Below, piece after piece: positions 24,101 through 37,900 of a stretch of DNA of 64,000 bases (position 1 is its first letter; each line of letters begins with the position of its first letter). A model generated the notes under the pieces. That model saw only the letters and a list, made by a program, of their open reading frames with translations. It was not told where the DNA came from and made no database searches. Where the stretch lies: the NCBI RefSeq assembly GCF_963678635.1, contig NC_087070.1, forward strand, positions 34,363,955 through 34,427,954. The letters run 5' to 3'. Source of the DNA: Symsagittifera roscoffensis. Its lineage: Eukaryota > Xenacoelomorpha > Acoela > Convolutidae. The position numbers were made by a program, and so were the translations under genes.

Positions 24101-24290
24101 ACCAGACATGATCATACCTGACTCTACATGATCATAGCTGGACCAGACATCATCATACCTGACTTTGCATGTTCATCCAAAGTAAGGTATGATCATGCAT
24201 GTTCATACCTGGAGCAGACATGATCATACCTGACTTTACATGTTCATACGTTGCCCAGACATGATCATACCTGACTTTGCATGGACACAC
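21106..24290 (+). repeat. 1,864-bp higher-order repeat, tandem pair
   Basis: Five landmark types recur at exactly 1,864 bp: CTCTTTTTAC (21,106/22,970), CATACCTGGG (21,408/23,272), CATGCCGGAC (22,126/23,990), the inverted insertion (22,315/24,179) and CATACGTTGCCC (22,381/24,245). The left copy begins with material shared with the 1,268-bp repeat, so the longer unit appears to be that repeat extended by 596 bp. Confidence 0.85.
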
Positions 24291-24829
24291 CTCGAACAGA
24301 CATGATCATACCGGACTTTTCATGTTTCTACCTCGACCAGACATGATCATACCTGACTTTGCATGTTCATACCTGGACCAGACATGATCATACCTGACTT
24401 TGTTTGTTCATACCTGGACCAGACATGATCATACCTGACTCTACATGATCATAGCTGGACCAGACATGATCATACCTGACTTTGCATGTTCATACAAAGT
24501 AAGGTATGATCATGCATGTTCATACCTGGACCAGACATGATCATACCTGACTTTACATGTTCATACCTTGACCATACATGATCATACCTGACTTTGCATG
24601 TTCACACCTGGAACAGACATGTTCATACCGGACTTTGCATGTTCATACCTGGACCAGACATGATCATACCTGACTTTTCATGTTCATATCTCGACCAGAC
24701 ATGATCTTACCTGACTTTGCATGTTCATACCTGGACCAGACATGATCATACCTGACTTTGCATGTTCATACCTGGACCAGATATTATCATACCTGACTTT
24801 ACATGATCATACCTGGACGAGACATGATC

Positions 24830-26600
24830 ATACCTGACTTTGCATGTTCATACCTGGACCAGACATGATCATAACTGACTTTGCATGATCATACCTGGAC
24901 CAGATATGATCATACCTCACTTTACATGATCATACTTGAACCAGACATGATCAAACCTGACTTTACTTGATCATACCTGGACCAGACATGATCATACCCG
25001 ACTTAACATGATCACACCTGAACTAGACATGATCTTACCTGACTTTAAATGATCATACCTGGATCAGACATGATCATACCTGACTTTACATGATCATACC
25101 TGGACCAGACATGATCATAACTGACTTTGCGTGATCATACCTGGACCAGACATGATCATACCCGACTTAACATGATCACACCTGAACCAGACATGATCTT
25201 ACCTGACTTTAAATGATCATACCTGGATCAGACATGATCATACCTGACTTTGCATGTTCATACCTGGACCAGACATTATCATACCTGACTTTACATGATC
25301 ATACCTGGACGAGACATGATCATACCTGACTTTGCATGTTCATACCTGGACCAGACATGATCATAACTGACTTTACATGATCATACCTGGACCAGACATG
25401 ATCATACCTGACTTTACATGATCATACCTGGACCAGACATGATCATACCTGACTCTACACGATCATACTTGGACCAGACAAGATCATACCCGACTTAACA
25501 TGATCACACCTGAACCAGACATGATCTTACCTGACTTTAAATGATCATACCTGGATCAGACATGATCATACCTGACTTTACATGATCATACCTGGACCAG
25601 ACATGATCATAACTGACTTTGCGTGATCATACCTGGACCAGATATGATCATACCTCATTTACATGATCATACTTGAACCGGACATCATCATACCTGACTT
25701 TACAAGAGCATACTTGAACCAGACATGATCAAACCTGACTTTACATGATCATACCTGGACCAGACATGATCATACTTGACTTTACATGATCATACCTGGA
25801 CCAGACATGATCATACCTGACTTTACATGATCATACCTGGACCAGACATGATCATACTTGACTCTACATGATCATACTCGGACCAGACAAGATCATACCT
25901 GACTTAACATGATCATACCTGAACCAGACATGATCTTACCTGACTTTAAATGATCATACCTGGATCAGACATGATCATACTTGACTTTACATGATCATAC
26001 CTGGACCAGACATGATCATACCTGACTTTACATGATCATACCTGGACCAGACATGATCATACCTGACTCTACATGATCATAGCTGGACCAGACATGATCA
26101 TACCTGACTTTGCATGTTCATACAAAGTAAGGTATGATCATGCATGTTCATACCTGTACCAGACATGATCATACCTGACTTTACATGTTTATACCTTGAC
26201 CAGACATGATCATACCTGACTTTGCATGTTCACACCTGGAACAGACATGATCATACCGGATTTTGCATGTTCATACCTGGACCAGACATGATCATACCTG
26301 ACTTTTCATGTTCATACCTCGACCAGACATGATCATACCTGACTTTGCATGTTCATACCTGGACCAGACATGATCATACCTGACTTTGGATGTTCATACC
26401 TGGACCAGACATGATCATACCTGACTCTACAAGATCATAGCTGGACCAGACATGATCATACCTGACTTTGCATGTTCATACAAAGTAAGGTATGATCATG
26501 CATGTTCATACCTGGACCAGATATGATCATACCTGACTTTAAATGTTCATACCTTGACCAGACATGATCATACCTGACTTTGCATGTTCACACCTGGAAC
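24830..26600 (+). repeat. ~1.7-kb satellite block, copy 1 of a long-range pair
   Basis: Matches about 28,874-30,640 at a constant 4,044-bp offset. Landmarks: CAGATATG 24,901/28,945; CCCGACTTAACATG 24,997/29,041; GACATCATCA 25,681/29,725; inverted insertions 26,124/30,168 and 26,482/30,526. Only scattered single-base differences were seen. Confidence 0.8.
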
Positions 26601-28873
26601 AGACATGATCATACCGGATTTTGCATGTTCATTCCTGGACAAGACATGATCATACCTGACTTTTCATGTTCATACCTCGACCAGACATGATCATACCTGA
26701 ATTTGCATGTTCATACCTGGACCAGACATGATCATACCTGACTTTGGATGTTCATACCTGGACCAGACATGATCATACCTGACTCTACAAGATCATAGCT
26801 GGACCAGACATGATCATACCTGACTTTGGATGTTCATACAAAGTAAGGTATGATCATGCATGTTCATACCTGGACCAGATATGATCATACCTGACTTTAC
26901 ATGTTCATACCTTGACCAGACATGATCATACCTGATTTGGCATGTTCACACCTGGAACAGACATGATCATACCGGACTTTGCATGTTCATACCTGGACCA
27001 GACATGATCATACCTGAGTTTTCATGTTCATACCTCGACCAGACATGATCATACCTGACTTTGCATATTCATACCTGGACCAGACATGATCATACCTGAC
27101 TTTGCATGTTCATACCTGGACCAGACATGATCATACCTGATTTTAATTGATCATACCTGGACGAGACATGATCATACCTGACTTTGCATGTTCATACCTG
27201 GACCAGACTTGATCATAACTGACTTTGCAGGATCTTACCTGGAGCAGATATGATCATACCTCACTTTGTATGTTCATACCTGGACCAGACATGATCATAC
27301 CTGACTCTACATGATCATAGCTGGACCAGACATGATCATACCTGTCTTTGCATGTTCATACCTGGACCAGACATGATCATACCTGACTTTGCATGTTCAT
27401 ACCTGGACCAGACATGATCATACCTGACTCTACATGATCATAGCTGGACCAGACATCATCATACCTGACTTCGCATGTTCACACCTGGAACAGACATGAT
27501 CATGCCGGACTTTGCATGTTCATACCTCGACCAGACATGATCATACCTGACTTTGCATGTTCATACCTGGACCAGACATGATCATACCTGACTTTGTATG
27601 TTCATACCTGGACCAGACATGATCATACCTGACTCTACATGATCATAGCTGGACCAGACATGATCATACCTGTCTTTGCATGTTCATACCTGGACCAGAC
27701 ATGATCATACCTGACTTTACATGATCATAGCTGGACCAGACATGATCATACCTGTCTTTGCATGTTCATACCTGGACCAGACATGATCATACCTGACTTT
27801 ACATAATCATACCTTGACCAGACATGATCATACTTGACTTCGCATGTTCACACCTGGAACAGACATGATCATACCTGACTCTACATGATCATAGCTGGAC
27901 CAGACATCATCATACCTGACTTTGCATGTTCATCCAAAGTAAGGTATGATCATGCATGTTCATACCTGGAGCAGACATGATCATACCTGACTTTACATGT
28001 TCATACGTTGCCCAGACATGATCATACCTGACTTTGCATGGACACACCTCGAACAGACATGATCATACCGGACTTTTCATGTTTCTACCTCGACCAGACA
28101 TGATCATACCTGACTTTGCATGTTCATACCTGGACCAGACATGATCATACCTGACTTTGTATGTTCATACCTGGACCAGACATGATCATACCTGACTCTA
28201 CATGATCAAAGCTGGACCAGACATGATCATACCTGTCTTTGCATGTTCATACCTGGACCAGACATGATCATACCTGACTTTACATAATCATACCTTGACC
28301 AGACATGATCATACTTGACTTCGCATGTTCACACCTGGAACAGACATGATCATGCCGGACTTTGCATGTTCATACCTCGACCAGACATGATCATACCTGA
28401 CTTTGCATGTTCATACCTGGACCAGACATGATCATACCTGTCTTTGCATGTTCATACCTGGACCAGACATGATCATACCTGACTCTACATGATCATAGCT
28501 GGACCAGACATCATCATACCTGACTTTGCATGTTCATCCAAAGTAAGGTATGACCATGCATGTTCATACCTGGAGCAGACATGATCATACCTGACTTTAC
28601 ATGTTCATACGTTGCCCAGACATGATCATACCTGACTTTGCATGGACACACCTCGAACAGACATGATCATACCGGACTTTTCATGTTTCTACCTCGACCA
28701 GACATGATCATACCTGACTTTGCATGTTCATACCTGGACCAGACATGATCATACCGGACTTTGCATGTTCATACCTGGACCAGACATGATCATACCTGAC
28801 TTTTCATGTTCATACCTGGACGAGACATGATCATACCTGACTTTGCATGTTCATACCTGGACCAGACATGATC

Positions 28874-30640
28874 ATACCTGACTTTGCATGTTCATACCTG
28901 GACCAGACATGATCATAACTGACTTTGCATGATCATACCTGGACCAGATATGATCATACCTCACTTTACATGATCATACTTGAACCAGACATGATCAAAC
29001 CTGACTTTACATGATCATACCTGGACCAGACATGATCATACCCGACTTAACATGATCACACCTGAACCGGACATGATCTTACCTGACTTTAAATGATCAT
29101 ACCTGGATCAGACATGATCATACCTGACTTTACATGATCATACCTGGACCAGACATGATCATAACTGACTTTGCGTGATCATACCTGGACCAGACATGAT
29201 CATACCCGACTTAACATGATCACACCTGAACCAGACATGATCTTACCTGACTTTAAATGATCATACCTGGATCAGACATGATCATACCTGACTTTGTATG
29301 TTCATACCTGGACCAGACATTATCATACCTGACTTTACATGATCATACCTGGACGAGACATGATCATACCTGACTTTGCATGTTCATACCTGGACCAGAC
29401 ATGATCATAACTGACTTTACATGATCATACCTGGACCAGACATTATCATACCTGACTTTACATGATCATACCTGGACCAGACATGATCATACCTGACTCT
29501 ACACGATCATACTTGGACCAGACAAGATCATACCCGACTTAACATGATCACACCTGAACCAGACATGATCTTACCTGACTTTAAATGATCATACCTGGAT
29601 CAGACATGATCATACCTGACTTTACATGATCATACCTGGACCAGACATGATCATAACTGACTTTGCGTGATCATACCTGGACCAGATATGATCATACCTC
29701 ATTTACATGATCATACTTGAACCGGACATCATCATACCTGACTTTACAAGAGCATACTTGAACCAGACATGATCAAACCTGACTTTACATGATCATACCT
29801 GGACCAGACATGATCATACTTGACTTTACATGATCATACCTGGACCAGACATGATCATACCTGACTTTACATGATCATACCTGGACCAGACATGATCATA
29901 CTTGACTCTACATGATCATACTCGGACCAGACAAGATCATACCTGACTTAACATGATCATACCTGAACCAGACATGATCTTACCTGACTTTAAATGATCA
30001 TACCTGGATCAGACATGATCATACTTGACTTTACATGATCATACCTGGACTAGACATGATCATACCTGACTTTACATGATCATACCTGGACCAGACATGA
30101 TCATACCTGACTCTACATGATCATAGCTGGACCAGACATGATCATACCTGACTTTGCATGTTCATACAAAGTAAGGTATGATCATGCATGTTCATACCTG
30201 TACCAGACATGATCATACCTGACTTTACATGTTCATACCTTGACCAGACATGATCATACCTGACTTTGCATGTTCACACCTGGAACAGACATGATCATAC
30301 CGGATTTTGCATGTTCATACCTGGACCAGACATGATCATACCTGACTTTTCATGTTCATACCTCGACCAGACATGATCATACCTGACTTTGCATGTTCAT
30401 ACCTGGACCAGACATGATCATACCTGACCTTGGATGTTCATACCTGGACCAGACATGATCATACCTGACTCTACAAGATCATAGCTGGACCAGACATGAT
30501 CATACCTGACTTTGCATGTTCATACAAAGTAAGGTATGATCATGCATGTTCATAACTGGACCAGATATGATCATACCTGACTTTACATGTTCATACCTTG
30601 ACCAGACATGATCATACCTGATTTGGCATGTTCACACCTG
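28874..30640 (+). repeat. ~1.7-kb satellite block, copy 2 of a long-range pair
   Basis: Partner of 24,830-26,600. After the shared part the first copy carries one additional 358-bp module with its own inverted insertion (26,840) that this copy lacks. Confidence 0.8.
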
Positions 30641-30890
30641 GAACAGACATGATCATACCGGACTTTGCATGTTCATACCTGGACCAGACATGATCATACC
30701 TGAGTTTTCATGTTCATACCTCGACCAGACATGATCATACCTGACTTTGCATGTTCATACCTGGACCAGACATGATCATACCTGACTTTGCATGTTCATA
30801 CCTGGACCAGACATGATCATACCTGACTCTAATTGATCATACCTGGACGAGACATGATCATACCTGACTTTGCATGTTCATACCTGGACC

Positions 30891-31874
30891 AGACTTGATC
30901 ATAACTGACTTTGCATGATCTTACCTGGAGCAGATATGATCATACCTCACTTTACATGATCATAATTGAACCAGACATCATCATACCTGACTTTACAAGA
31001 GCATACCTGGACCAGACATGATCATACTTGACTTTACATGATCATACCTGAACCAGACATGATCTTACCTGACTTTAAATGATCATACCTGGATCAGACA
31101 TGATCATACCTGATTTTACATGATGATACCTGGACCAGACATGATCATACCTGACTTTACATGATCATACCTGGACCAGACATCATCATACCTGACTCTA
31201 TATGATCATAGCTGGACCAGACATGATCATACCTGACTTTACATGTTCATAACTTGACCAGACATGATCATACCTGACTTTGCATGTTCACACCTGGAAC
31301 AGACATGATCATACCGGACTTTGCATGTTCATACCTGGACCAGACATGATCATACCGGACTTTGCATGTTCATACCTGGACCAGACTTGATCAAAACTGA
31401 CTTTGCATGATCTTACCTGGAGCAGATATGATCATACCTCACTTTACATGATCATAATTGAACCAGACATCATCATACCTGACTTTACAAGAGCATACCT
31501 GGACCAGACATGATCATACTTGACTTTACATGATCATACCTGAACCAGACATGATCTTACCTGACTTTAAATAATCATACCTGGATCAGACATGATCATA
31601 CCTGATTTTACATGATGATACCTGGACCAGACATGATCATACCTGACTTTACATGATCATACCTGGACCAGACATCATCATACCTGACTCTACATGATCA
31701 TAGCTGGACCAGACATGATCATACCTGACTTTACATGTTCATACCTTGACCAGACATGATCATACCTGACTTTGCATGTTCACACCTGGAACAGACATGA
31801 TCATACCGGACTTTGCATGTTCATACCTGGACCAGACATGATCATACCTGACTTTTCATGTTCATATCTCGACC
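30891..31874 (+). repeat. 492-bp tandem duplication
   Basis: AGACTTGATC followed by GCATGATCTTACCTGGAGCAG occurs at 30,891 and 31,383, 492 bp (12 dimers) apart. The order of variants after it is the same in both copies. Confidence 0.75.
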
Positions 31875-31990
31875 GGACATGATCATACCTGACTTTACAT
31901 GTTCATGACTGGACCAGAAATGATCATACCTGACTTTGCATGTTCATACCTGGACCAGACATGATCATACCTGACTTTTCATGTTCATAC

Positions 31991-34900
31991 CTCGACCAGA
32001 CATGATCATACCTGACTTTGCAAGTTCATACCTGGTCCAGACATGATCTTACCTGACTTTGCATGTTCATACAAAATAAGGTATGATCATGCATGTTCAT
32101 ACCTGGACCATACATGATCATACCTGACTTTACATGTTCTTACCTTGACCAGACATGATCATAACTGACTTTGCATGTTCAAACCTGGAACAGACATGGT
32201 CATACCGGACTTTGCATGTTCATACCTGGACCAGACATGTTCATTACCGACTTTTCATGTTCATACCTCGACCAGACATAATCATACCTGACTTTGCAAG
32301 TTCATACCTGGACCAGAAATGATCATACCTGACTTTGCATGTTCATACCTGGACCAGAAATGATCATACCTGACTTTTCATGTTCATACCTCGACCAGAC
32401 ATGATCATACCTGACTTTGCAAGTTCATACCTGGTCCAGAAATGATCATACCTGACTTTGCATGTTCATACCTGGACCAGAAATGATCATATCTGACTTT
32501 ACATGATCATACCTGGACGAAACATGATCATACCTGACTTTGCATGTTCATACCTGGACCAGACATGATCATAACTGACTTTGCATGATCATACCTGGAC
32601 CAGATATGATCATACCTCACTTTACATGACCATACTTGAACCAGACATGATCAAACCTGACTTTACATGATCATACCTGGACCAGACATGATCGTACCTG
32701 ACTTTACATTATCATTCCTGGACCAGACATGATCATACCTGATTCTACATGATCATACTCGGACCAGAGAAGATCATACCTGATTTAACATGATCATACC
32801 TGAACCAGACATGATCTTACCTGACTTTGCATGTTCATACAAAATAAGGTATGATCATGCATGTTCATACCTGGACCAGACATGATCATACCTGACTTTA
32901 CATGTTCTTACCTTGACCAGACATGATCATAACTGACTTTGCATGTTCACACCTGGAACAGACATGGTCATACCGGACTTTGTATGTTCATACCTGGACC
33001 AGACATGATCATTACCGACTTTTCATGTTCATACCTCGACCAGACATGATCATACCTGACTTTGCAAGTTCATACCTGGACCAGAAATGATCATACCTGA
33101 CTTTGCATGTTCATACCTGGACCAGAAATGATCATATCTGACTTTACATGATCACACCTGGACGAAACATGATCATACCTGGTTTGCATGTTCATACCAG
33201 GACCAGACATGATCATAACTGACTTTGCATGATCATACCTGGACCAGATATGGTCATACCTCACTTTACAAGATCATACTTGAACCAGACATCATCATAC
33301 CTGACTTTACAACAGCACACTTGAACCAGACATGATCAAACCTGACTTTACATGATCATACCTGGACCAGACATGATCGTACCTGACTTTACATTATCAT
33401 ACCTGGACCAGACATGATCATACCTGATTCTACATGATAATACTCGGACCAGAGAAGATCATACCTGACTTAACATGATCATACCTGAACCAGACATGAT
33501 CTTACCTGACTTTAAATGATCATACCTGGATCAGACATGATCATACCTGACTTTACATGATCATACCTGGACCAGACATGATCATACCTGACTCTACATG
33601 ATCATAGCTGGACTAGACATGATCATACCTGACTTTGCATGTTCATACACAGTAAGGTATGATCATGCATGTTCATACCTGGACCAGACATGATCATACC
33701 TGACTTTACATGTTCATACCTTGACCAGACATGATCATACCTGACTTTTCATGTTCATACATCGACCAGACATGATCATACCCGACTTTGCAAGTTCATA
33801 CCTGGTCCAGAAATGATCATACCTGACTTTGCATGTTCATACCTGGACCAAAAATGATCATATCTGACTTTACATGATCATACCTGGACGAAACTTGATC
33901 ATACCTGACTTTGCATGTTCATACCTGGACCAGACATGATCATAACTGACTTTGCATGATCATACCTGGACCAGATATGACCATACCTCTATTTTTATGA
34001 CCATACTTGAACCAGACATGATCAAACCTGACTTTACATGATCATACCTGGACCAGACATGATCGTACCTGACTTTACATTATCATTCCTGGACCAGACA
34101 TGATCATACCTGATTCTACATGATCATACTCGGACCAGAGAAGATCATACCTGACTTAACATGATCATACCTGAACCAGACATGATCTTACCTGACTTTG
34201 CATGTTCATACAAAATAAGGTATGATCATGCATGTTCATACCTTGACCAGACATGATCATAACTGACTTTGCATGTTCACACCTGGAACAGACATGATCA
34301 TACCGGACTTTGCATGTTCATACCTGGACCAGACATGATCATTACCGACTTTTCATGTTCATACCTCGACCAGACATGATCATACCTGACTTTGCAAGTT
34401 CATACCTGGACCAGAAATGATCATACCTGACTTTGCATGTTCATACCTGGACCAGAAATGATCATATCTGACTTTACATGATCATACCTGGACGAAACAT
34501 GATCATACCTGGTTTGCATGTTCATACCAGGACCAGACATGATCATAACTGACTTTGCATGATCATACCTGGACCAGATATGATCATACCTCACTTTACA
34601 TGATCATACTTGAACCAGACATCATCATACCTGACTTTACAAGAGCATACTTGAACCAGACATGATCAAACCTGACTTTACATGATCATACCTGGACCAG
34701 ACATGATCGTACCTGACTTTACATTATCATACCTGGACCAGACATGATCATACCTGATTCTACATGATCATACTCGGACCAGAGAAGATCATACCTGACT
34801 TAACATGATCATACCTGAACCAGACATGATGTTACCTGACTTTAAATGATCATACCTGGATCAGACATGATCATACCTGACTTTACATGATCATACCTGG

Positions 34901-37900
34901 ATCAGACATGATCATACCTGACTTTGCATGTTCATACAAAGTAAGGTATGATCATGCATGTTCATACCTGTACCAGACATGATCATACCTGACTTTACAT
35001 GTTCATACCTTGACCAGACATGATCATACCTGACTTTGCATGTTCACACCTGGAACAGACATGATCATACCGGATTTTGCATGTTCATACCTGGACCAGA
35101 CATGATCATACCTGACTTTTCATGTTCATACCTCGACCAGACATGATCATACCTGACTTTGCATGTTCATACCTGGAACAGACATGATCATACCTGACTT
35201 TGGATGTTCATACTTGGACCAGACATGATCATACCTGACTCTACAAGATCATAGCTGGACCAGACATGATCATACCTGACTTTGCATGTTCATACAAAGT
35301 AAGGTATGATCATGCATGTTCATACCTGGACCAGATATGATCATACCTGACTTTACATGTTCATACCTTGACCAGACATGATCATACCTGATTTGGCATG
35401 TTCACACCTGGAACAGACATGATCATACCGGACTTTGCATGTTCATACCTGGACCAGACATGATCATACCTTAGTTTTCATGTTCATACCTCGACCAGAC
35501 ATGATCATACCTGACTTTGCATGTTCATAACTGGACCAGACATGATCATACCTGACTTTGCATGTTCATACCTGGACCAGACATGATCATACCTGACTTT
35601 AATTGATCATACCTGGACGAGACATGATCATACCTGACTTTGCATGTTCATACCTGGACCAGACATGATCATAACTGACTTTGCATGATCTTACCTGGAG
35701 CAGATATGATCATACCTCACTTTACATGATCATAATTGAACCAGACATCATCATACCTGACTTTACAAGAGCATACTTGAACCAGACATGATAAAACCTG
35801 ACTTTACATGATCATACCTGGACCAGACATGATCATACTTGACTTTACATGATCATACCTGAACCAGACATGATCTTACCTGACTTTAAATGATCATACC
35901 TGGATCAGACATGATCATACCTGATTTTACATGATGATACCTGGACCAGACATGATCATACCTGACTTTACATGATCATACCTGGACCAGACATCATCAT
36001 ACCTGACTCTACATGATCATAGCTGGACCAGACATGATCATACCTGACTTTACATGTTCATACCTTGACCAGACATGATCATACCTGACTTTGCATGTTC
36101 ACACCTGGAACAGACATGATCATACCGGACTTTGCCTGTTCATACCTGGACCAGACATGATCATACCTGACTTTTCATGTTCATATCTCGACCGGACATG
36201 ATCATACCTGACTTTACATGTTCATACCTGGACCAGATATGATCATACCTGACTTTACATGTTCATACCTTGACCAGACATGATCATACCTGATTTGGCA
36301 TGTTCACACCTGGAACAGACATGATCATACCGGACTTTGCATGTTCATACCTGGACCAGACATGATCATACCTTAGTTTTCATGTTCATACCTCGACCAG
36401 ACATGATCATACCTGACTTTGCATGTTCATAACTGGACCAGACATGATCATACCTGACTTTGCATGTTCATACCTGGACCAGACATGATCATACCTGACT
36501 TTAATTGATCATACCTGGACGAGACATGATCATACCTGACTTTGCATGTTCATACCTGGACCAGACATGATCATAACTGACTTTGCATGATCTTACCTGG
36601 AGCAGATATGATCATACCTCACTTTACATGATCATAATTGAACCAGACATCATCATACCTGACTTTACAAGAGCATACTTGAACCAGACATGATCAAACC
36701 TGACTTTACATGATCATACCTGGACCAGACATGATCATACTTGACTTTACATGATCATACCTGAACCAGACATGATCTTACCTGACTTTAAATGATCATA
36801 CCTGGATCAGACATGATCATACCTGATTTTACATGATGATACCTGGACCAGACATGATCATACCTGACTTTACATGATCATACCTGGACCAGACATCATC
36901 ATACCTGACTCTACATGATCATAGCTGGACCAGACATGATCATACCTGACTTTACATGTTCATACCTTGACCAGACATGATCATACCTGACTTTGCATGT
37001 TCACACCTGGAACAGACATGATCATACCGGACTTTGCCTGTTCATACCTGGACCAGACATGATCATACCTGACTTTTCATGTTCATATCTTGACCGGACA
37101 TGATCATACCTGACTTTACATGTTCATACCTGGACCAGAAATGATCATACCTGACTTTGCATGTTCATACCTGGACCAGACATGATCATACCTGACTTTT
37201 CATGTTTATACCTCGACCAGACCTGATCATACCTGACTTTGCAAGTTCATACCTGGACGAAACATGATCAGACTTGACTTTGTATGTTCATACCTGGACC
37301 AGACATGATCATAACTGACTTTGCATGATCATACCTGGACCAGATATGATCATATCTCACTTTACATGACCATACTTGAACCAGACATGATCAAACCTGA
37401 CTTTACATGATCATACCTGGACCAGACATGATCGTACCTGACTTTACATTATCATTCCTGGACCAGACATGATCATACCTGATTCTACATGATCATACTC
37501 GGACCAGAGAAGATCATACCTGACTTAACATGATCATACTTGAACCAGACATGATCTTACCTGACTTTGCATGTTCATACAAAATAAGGTATGATCATGC
37601 ATGTTCATACCTGGACCAGACATGATCATACCTGACTTTACATGTTCTTACCTTGACCAGACATGATCATAACTGACTTTGCATGTTCACACCTGGAACA
37701 GAAATGATCATACCGGACTTTGCATGTTCATACCTGGACCAGACATGATCATTACCGACTTTTCATGTTCATACCTCGACCACACATGATCATACCTGAC
37801 TTTGCAAGTTCATACCTGGACCAGAAATGATCATACCTGACTTTGCATGTTCATACCTGGACCAGAAATGATCATATCTGACTTTACATGATCATACCTG

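Larger units (their letters stand above)
21741..31990 (+). repeat. Array zone D: mixed zone with inverted insertions
   Basis: The 30-bp inverted insertions return (eleven copies, 22,315-30,526), often 317 or 358 bp apart. Characteristic variants are ACCTGTCTTTGC, CATCATCATACC, TTGACTTCGC, CATGGACACACC and ACTTTGGATG. The whole zone reads as shuffled blocks of shared modules. Confidence 0.8.
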
